The notes under the pieces are model-generated. The model did no database searches and was not told where the DNA came from. It saw only the letters and a program-made list of their open reading frames with translations. The translations under genes were made by a program, and so were the position numbers. Source: Methylobacterium sp. UNC378MF (GTDB taxonomy: Bacteria > Pseudomonadota > Alphaproteobacteria > Rhizobiales > Beijerinckiaceae). Taken from it: a DNA stretch of 35,541 nucleotides. Location: NCBI RefSeq assembly GCF_900103195.1, contig NZ_FMWU01000042.1, positions 1-35,541 on the forward strand, read 5' to 3'. Positions 31,517 to 35,541 of the stretch are shown here, piece after piece; within the stretch, counting starts at the first letter, position 1; the number at the start of each line of letters is the position of its first letter.

Positions 31517-32887
31517 ATGGACCAAGGGACCCCAACCGACGCGTGGCCGGACGCTCAGGCCGAGCCGCGCCTGCGCGCGCTCCTCGGCCGGATCGCCGCC
31601 GGGGCGCCGCTGTGCGAACCGGGCGCGGACCTGTCGCAACTGAGCGCCGGACCGGGCGCGCTGGCCGCCGAGGCCGATTCCGGCCTCGGCACGGATGCCG
31701 AATCCGGCGGCCTGTCACTCGCCGGCGCCGACCTGTCCCGCGCCCGCATGGAGGAGGCCGACCTCTCCGGCGCCAACCTGCGCCGGGCCACGCTCGCGGG
31801 TGCGGTCGGGCGCTCGACCCGCTTCACCGGCGCGATCCTGGAGGAGGCCGACCTGTCCGAGGCCGACCTCTCGGGGGCGGACTTCACCGACATCGTCGCC
31901 GGACAGGTGAAGTTCGCCGGGGCGATGCTGGAGGATGCCCGGTTCGGCCGCGCCGCGATGCGCTTCGCCGACCTGTCGGGCGCCCTCCTCGACGGGACCG
32001 ACTTCGCCGGCGCCGACCTCTGGGGCGCGGATTTCTCCGGGGCGGATGCCGACGACACGAACTTCCGCGGGGCGCGGCTCGACGAAGCCAAGCTCGCGGA
32101 CGCCAACCTGACCCACGCGGATTTCGCCGAGGCGAGCCTGACCAAGGCGAGCCTCGCCGGCTCTCGCCTGCGCGGGGCGCATTTCACCGGCGCGAAGCTC
32201 GACGGTGCCGATCTCTCGGGGGCGGATCTCTCGGATACCGACCTCGTGCGGCTGAACCTTGCCACGTGCCGCCTGCGGCATGCGCGCTTCGCCGGCGCCT
32301 GGCTCAACGGCACGCGGATGAGCGTGGAGCAGCTCGGGGGAGCGGTCGGCGAGGAGGTGGCCGGCGCCTATGAGGCCGCCCAGGCGAGCTACCTCGCCCT
32401 CGAGCAGAACTGGAAGAGCATCGGCAGCCACGACGCCGCGAGCTGGGCATACAAGCGCGGCCGCCGGATGGGCCGCTTCCATGCCGGGCAGCAGGCCCGC
32501 ACCGCCTGGAGCAGCCGGGACTGGGCCGGCTTCCTGCGGCACGGCTATCGCTGGACCGCCGATCGCTTCGTCGAGTGGCTGTGCGACTACGGCGAGAGCC
32601 TGTCGCGCATCGCCCGCGCCTTCGCGCTGCTGATCGTGCTGTTCGCCGGGCTCTACGGCCTCACCGGCGGCCTGTTCATCGTGGAGGGGCCGGAGGCCGG
32701 CCCGACCTACAACCCCCTCGATCTCCTGAGCTACAGCGCGCTCAACATGATGACCGCGAACCCGCCGGAGATCGGCCTCAAGCCCACCGGCCGCGTCACC
32801 AACCTGCTGGTCGGCATCGAGGGCGGCGTCGGCATCATCCTGATGGGCCTCTACGGCTTCGTCCTGGGCAACCGCCTGCGGCGGTGA
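31517..32887 (+). CDS. Pentapeptide-repeat protein fused to a two-helix channel-like domain
   Basis: A 456-residue protein. Residues about 63-265 are pentapeptide repeats of the A(D/N)LSG type (GADLSGADLSDTDL and many like it), which fold into a right-handed quadrilateral beta-helix. A linker of about 100 residues rich in Trp, Tyr and Arg follows. The C-terminus has a membrane helix (about 365-388), an amphipathic pore-like stretch (LDLLSYSALNMMTANPP), and a second membrane helix (427-452), as in two-helix ion-channel domains. The predicted topology is a cytoplasmic repeat domain on a membrane pore. It lies 45 bases after the oxidoreductase gene, with AAGGA before the ATG, so it may share that transcript. 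Its function is unknown. Confidence 0.82.
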   Translation: MDQGTPTDAWPDAQAEPRLRALLGRIAAGAPLCEPGADLSQLSAGPGALAAEADSGLGTDAESGGLSLAGADLSRARMEEADLSGANLRRATLAGAVGRSTRFTGAILEEADLSEADLSGADFTDIVAGQVKFAGAMLEDARFGRAAMRFADLSGALLDGTDFAGADLWGADFSGADADDTNFRGARLDEAKLADANLTHADFAEASLTKASLAGSRLRGAHFTGAKLDGADLSGADLSDTDLVRLNLATCRLRHARFAGAWLNGTRMSVEQLGGAVGEEVAGAYEAAQASYLALEQNWKSIGSHDAASWAYKRGRRMGRFHAGQQARTAWSSRDWAGFLRHGYRWTADRFVEWLCDYGESLSRIARAFALLIVLFAGLYGLTGGLFIVEGPEAGPTYNPLDLLSYSALNMMTANPPEIGLKPTGRVTNLLVGIEGGVGIILMGLYGFVLGNRLRR

Positions 32888-32929
32888 GGCCGCCGGCTCC
32901 GGAGCCGCCTCCCCGCATCCGAGCGGTGC

Positions 32930-33400
32930 TCAGTCGTTCACGCTGAGCCGCTCGATGACGAGGCTGAGATCCCTGCGCAGGGCGCGGATCTCCGGCTCGC
33001 TGAGTTCGAGCTGACACATCACGCTCTCGCGGACCGAGACCGCGTCGGCACGCAGGGCGGCGCCCTCGGGCGTCAGGGCGATCTCGACCTCGCGCTCGTC
33101 GGACTGGCGCCGGGTCCGGAGGAGGAAGCCCGCGCTCTCCAATCGCTTCAGAACCGGCGTCAGCGTTCCGGAATCGAGGCGCAGACGCCGGCCGATCTCC
33201 GAGACCGTGACGCCATCCTGTTCCCACAGCACCAGCAGGACCAAATATTGCGGATAGGTCAGTCCGAGCCGCTCGAGCAGCGGCCGGTACGACTTGGTCA
33301 TCCGATGCGCGGCAGCATAGAGCGCGTAGCAAAGCTGGTTATCGAGATGCAGCGGATCCGTCTCCGGCTCCGCCTCAGCCGTCTCGGCAATATACGCCAT
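32930..33400 (-). CDS. ohrR: OhrR-type MarR regulator (organic peroxide sensor)
   Basis: A 156-residue MarR repressor of the OhrR branch. The reactive cysteine is Cys24 in LDNQLCYALY, followed by the family block YRPLLERLGLTYPQYLVLLV and the winged helix (SEIGRRLRLDSGTLTPVLKR). Oxidation of the cysteine by organic hydroperoxides releases DNA. I use ATG 33400, where similarity begins; the upstream TTG-initiated extension is not supported. The usual target gene ohr is not next to it in this window, which is unusual. It follows selA on the same strand by 123 bases. Confidence 0.85.
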   Translation of the reverse strand: MAYIAETAEAEPETDPLHLDNQLCYALYAAAHRMTKSYRPLLERLGLTYPQYLVLLVLWEQDGVTVSEIGRRLRLDSGTLTPVLKRLESAGFLLRTRRQSDEREVEIALTPEGAALRADAVSVRESVMCQLELSEPEIRALRRDLSLVIERLSVND

Positions 33401-33523
33401 ATCGTTCGCCCATCGCGGTCCATGCACCGCCACTCTCGACCGCGACCGCGGGTTCGTCATCATACCATAACACGGGATGCCGCCGTGCAAGGTCCAGTCT
33501 TCCGATCCGTTCTCTTATCAACC

Positions 33524-34954
33524 CTAGGGGGTTCGTAGCCCGTTCCCGGCGGGCGGGAGCGCCGCCAGGGTGTCGAGGAAGCCGGCCTCGTCCTCGAGGG
33601 TCCGGACATCAAGGCGGACGGCCTCGTCGCTGATGCGGCCGATCACCGGCACCGGAAGCTGGCGCAGATCCTCGGCGAGCCTCCGGCACCGCCCGCCGCC
33701 CCGGCCGCCCGGCGTCAGGACCAGGGCGGCGCTGGGCAGGGTCTCCACCGGCAGGGCGCCGGACCCGATCTGGCTGATGCAGTCGGCGACCGCGACCGTG
33801 GCCCGGCCGGCGAGCCGCTCCGCCACCGCGGGGGCGAGGCGTTCGGCCTGCGCGGCGATCGCATCCCGCGCGCGGGTGAGCAGCCGCAGGGTCGGCAGCT
33901 CCGCTCGCAGCCGCTCCGGATGGAGGTAGAGCCGCAGCACGGCATCGAGCGCCGCGTAAGTCATCTTGTCGACGCGCAGGGCTCGCTTCAGCGGGTTCTT
34001 GCGCACGCGGGCGATCAGGTCCTTCCGGCCGGCGACGATGCCGCACTGGACCGCGCCGAGCAGCTTGTCGCCGCTGAAGGTAACGATATCCGCGCGCTCC
34101 AGGGCAGCCCGGACCGTCGGCTCGGGGGGCAGCCCGTAGGCGGCGAGGTCGACGAGGCTGCCGCTGCCGAGATCGTCCGCGAGCGGCACCCCCCGCTCGC
34201 GGCACAGGGCGTGCAGGGCGACCGGATCCGCGGCCGCGGTGAAGCCCGCGATGGCGTAATTGCTCGGATGCACCTTCATCACGAGGCCGGTGCGAGGTCC
34301 GAGCGCCTCCGCGTAGTCGCGCAGATGGGTGCGGTTGGTTGTGCCGACCTCGCGCAGGCGGCATCCGGCGCGCACCATCACGTCCGGCACCCGGAACGAG
34401 CCGCCGATCTCCACGAGTTCGCCGCGGGAGACCACCACCTCCTTGCGCATGGCCAGCGCGTTCAGCACCAGCAGGACCGCGGCCGCATTGTTGTTGACGA
34501 CCACCGCGGCCTCGGCGCCGGTCAGGCGGCAGATCAGGGCCTCGACATGGTCGTCCCGCTCACCCCGGGCGCCGGTGGCGAGATCGAATTCGAGGTTGCT
34601 CGCCTGCACCATCACGGCAGCCACCGCCTCCGCGGCCGAGCGAGGTAGCAGGGCCCGGCCGAGATTGGTGTGCAGCACCGTCCCGGTCAGGTTGAAAACC
34701 GGCCTGAGAGACGGGCGGTGCGCGGCGGCAAGCCGCGCGGACGCTTCGGCCCGGATCGCCGCCGCATCCGGAACGGGGCCGCCGCCGGCCCGGATCGCCG
34801 CCAGCACCGCCCGGATGGCGTCCGTGTAGGCCGTCCGCCCGTAGGCCTCGAGATCCGCCGGAGGTGCGGCGCCGACGAGGCGCTCCACCGAGGGAATCCG
34901 GCGCGGGGACGAATCCGGATCGTCGGCCGGGCGGGTGGGGACGGGCTCAGTCAT
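33524..34954 (-). CDS. selA: L-seryl-tRNA(Sec) selenium transferase
   Basis: A 476-residue PLP enzyme that converts seryl-tRNA(Sec) to selenocysteinyl-tRNA(Sec). The PLP lysine is Lys297 in TFSGDKLLGAVQCGI. Further family blocks are FNLTGTVLHTNLGRALLP, AAVVVNNNAAAVLLVLNALA, and EIGGSFRVPDVM. The ATG at 34954 is chosen because homology begins just after it; the open frame continues to 35524 only as antisense to the next gene. selB, usually directly downstream, is not there, so the selenocysteine machinery is split or lies elsewhere. Its presence implies at least one selenoprotein, probably a formate dehydrogenase, outside this window. Confidence 0.93.
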   Translation of the reverse strand: MTEPVPTRPADDPDSSPRRIPSVERLVGAAPPADLEAYGRTAYTDAIRAVLAAIRAGGGPVPDAAAIRAEASARLAAAHRPSLRPVFNLTGTVLHTNLGRALLPRSAAEAVAAVMVQASNLEFDLATGARGERDDHVEALICRLTGAEAAVVVNNNAAAVLLVLNALAMRKEVVVSRGELVEIGGSFRVPDVMVRAGCRLREVGTTNRTHLRDYAEALGPRTGLVMKVHPSNYAIAGFTAAADPVALHALCRERGVPLADDLGSGSLVDLAAYGLPPEPTVRAALERADIVTFSGDKLLGAVQCGIVAGRKDLIARVRKNPLKRALRVDKMTYAALDAVLRLYLHPERLRAELPTLRLLTRARDAIAAQAERLAPAVAERLAGRATVAVADCISQIGSGALPVETLPSAALVLTPGGRGGGRCRRLAEDLRQLPVPVIGRISDEAVRLDVRTLEDEAGFLDTLAALPPAGNGLRTP

Positions 34955-35143
34955 GACAGGCCAGACATAACCGTCCCCCCGAACGCGGCCAGTCTGTCCC
35001 GGCGCGGATATTGCGCGCAGGTTGTTCCCTCCCCGGCTCGACGGTAAGGGCAGATCCGGAAATCGGCGGCCACCACTCCAACGCACCCGCGCGGGGCGGG
35101 CTCGGCCGCGCCACCCCGCCGAGACGTCTCGGGAGAGGCCACC

Positions 35144-35541
35144 ATGTCCCGACCTTCGATCCAGATCCACCCGATGATCCTGTGCGGTGGGACGGGGACG
35201 CGGCTGTGGCCGGCCTCGCGGGAGAGCATGCCCAAGCAGTTCGCCCGTCTGGTCGACGCCGAGCGCTCGACCTTCCAGGCGACGCTGGCGCGGGTGTCCG
35301 ACGCCGCCGTCTTCGCCACGCCCACCGTCATCGCCTCGGCCGAGGCCCGGTTCATCGTCGCCGAGCAGCGCGACCAGCTCGGTCTTGCCGCCGACATCCT
35401 GCTCGAGCCGCAGGGCCGCGACTCGGCCGCCGCCGTGGCGGTCGCAGCGCTGCACGCCGCCGCCAGCGACCCGCAGGCCGTGGTGCTGATCATGGCCGCC
35501 GACCACGTCGTGCCCGACACGCAAGCCTTCGTGGACGCGGT
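35144..35541 (+). CDS. manC: Mannose-1-phosphate guanylyltransferase, partial
   Basis: The first 132 residues of a nucleotidyltransferase that makes GDP-mannose from mannose-1-phosphate and GTP for surface polysaccharide or lipid synthesis. The N-terminal signature is MILCGGTGTRLWPASRESMP followed by KQF; EPQGRDSAAAVAVAALHAA and MAADHVV follow. The frame is open at the right edge. GGGAGAGG lies just upstream of the ATG. It is divergent from selA. Whether the full protein is the long two-domain form (fused isomerase) cannot be seen. Confidence 0.93.
   Translation, partial: MSRPSIQIHPMILCGGTGTRLWPASRESMPKQFARLVDAERSTFQATLARVSDAAVFATPTVIASAEARFIVAEQRDQLGLAADILLEPQGRDSAAAVAVAALHAAASDPQAVVLIMAADHVVPDTQAFVDA

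Noticed and set aside
29033..31639. 868-codon minus-strand open frame
   Set aside because: Antisense to the YdeP-type oxidoreductase, which has clear motifs on the plus strand.
32894..32907. Palindrome CGGCTCCGGAGCCG between the pentapeptide gene and ohrR as a bidirectional terminator
   Set aside because: It has no loop bases and no T-run; such palindromes arise easily in GC-rich spacers.
1..35541. CRISPR array, prophage or toxin-antitoxin module
   Set aside because: No regularly spaced direct repeats, phage structural genes or recognisable toxin-antitoxin pairs were found; the only short-period repeats are the 10-bp iterons.

Overview
The window is very GC-rich chromosomal DNA with strong third-position G/C bias, dense genes and mostly GAGGAG-type ribosome binding sites. 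Gene families point to an alphaproteobacterium of the Methylobacterium/Methylorubrum type. The indicators are an FdhF/YdeP molybdopterin oxidoreductase, a DabA/DabB inorganic-carbon transporter, a Gram-negative sortase pair and a CERSEAIQ-type dispersed repeat. The genus is inferred; no rRNA or intact tRNA is present to confirm it.

Left part (1-11390). A partial propionyl-CoA carboxylase beta gene runs off the left edge. It is followed by a small unknown gene behind a decayed reading frame, and by a LysR regulator convergent with dabA-dabB, a bicarbonate/CO2 accumulation pump. Then comes decayed DNA: a DUF6671 gene broken by at least three frameshifts and about 900 bases without a gene. After that lies a compact marR - monooxygenase (ABM) - FAD monooxygenase operon with a 36-bp perfect palindrome as likely operator, an internally deleted IS3-type transposase, and the 3' half of a tRNA-Gly gene that looks like the scar of an integrated element.

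Middle part (11437-18574). An XRE-type regulator, a class GN sortase and its LPQTG-bearing VIT/vWA target protein lie on the minus strand. Back to back with them is a plus-strand cluster: an NrtR-like degenerate-Nudix regulator, a soluble SPFH protein, a divergent NAD-kinase-like protein and a GNAT acetyltransferase. About 10-bp iterons upstream of the XRE gene share a 14-bp core with iterons in the sortase-target/nrtR intergenic region, suggesting shared control. This NAD-linked SPFH cluster is my best candidate for an undescribed system.

Right part (19036-35541). An ABC importer of the NMT1/SsuA type with an amidohydrolase probably imports and hydrolyses a nitrogen-rich heterocycle or similar compound. 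A glucarate catabolic operon (kdgD-gudP-gudD) has a divergent LysR regulator. Then come an MTH1187-type thiamine-binding protein, a 57-residue metallothionein too short for usual ORF cut-offs, a YdeP/FdhF oxidoreductase, a pentapeptide-repeat protein fused to a two-helix channel-like domain, an OhrR-type MarR regulator, selenocysteine synthase selA, and a partial mannose-1-phosphate guanylyltransferase running off the right edge.
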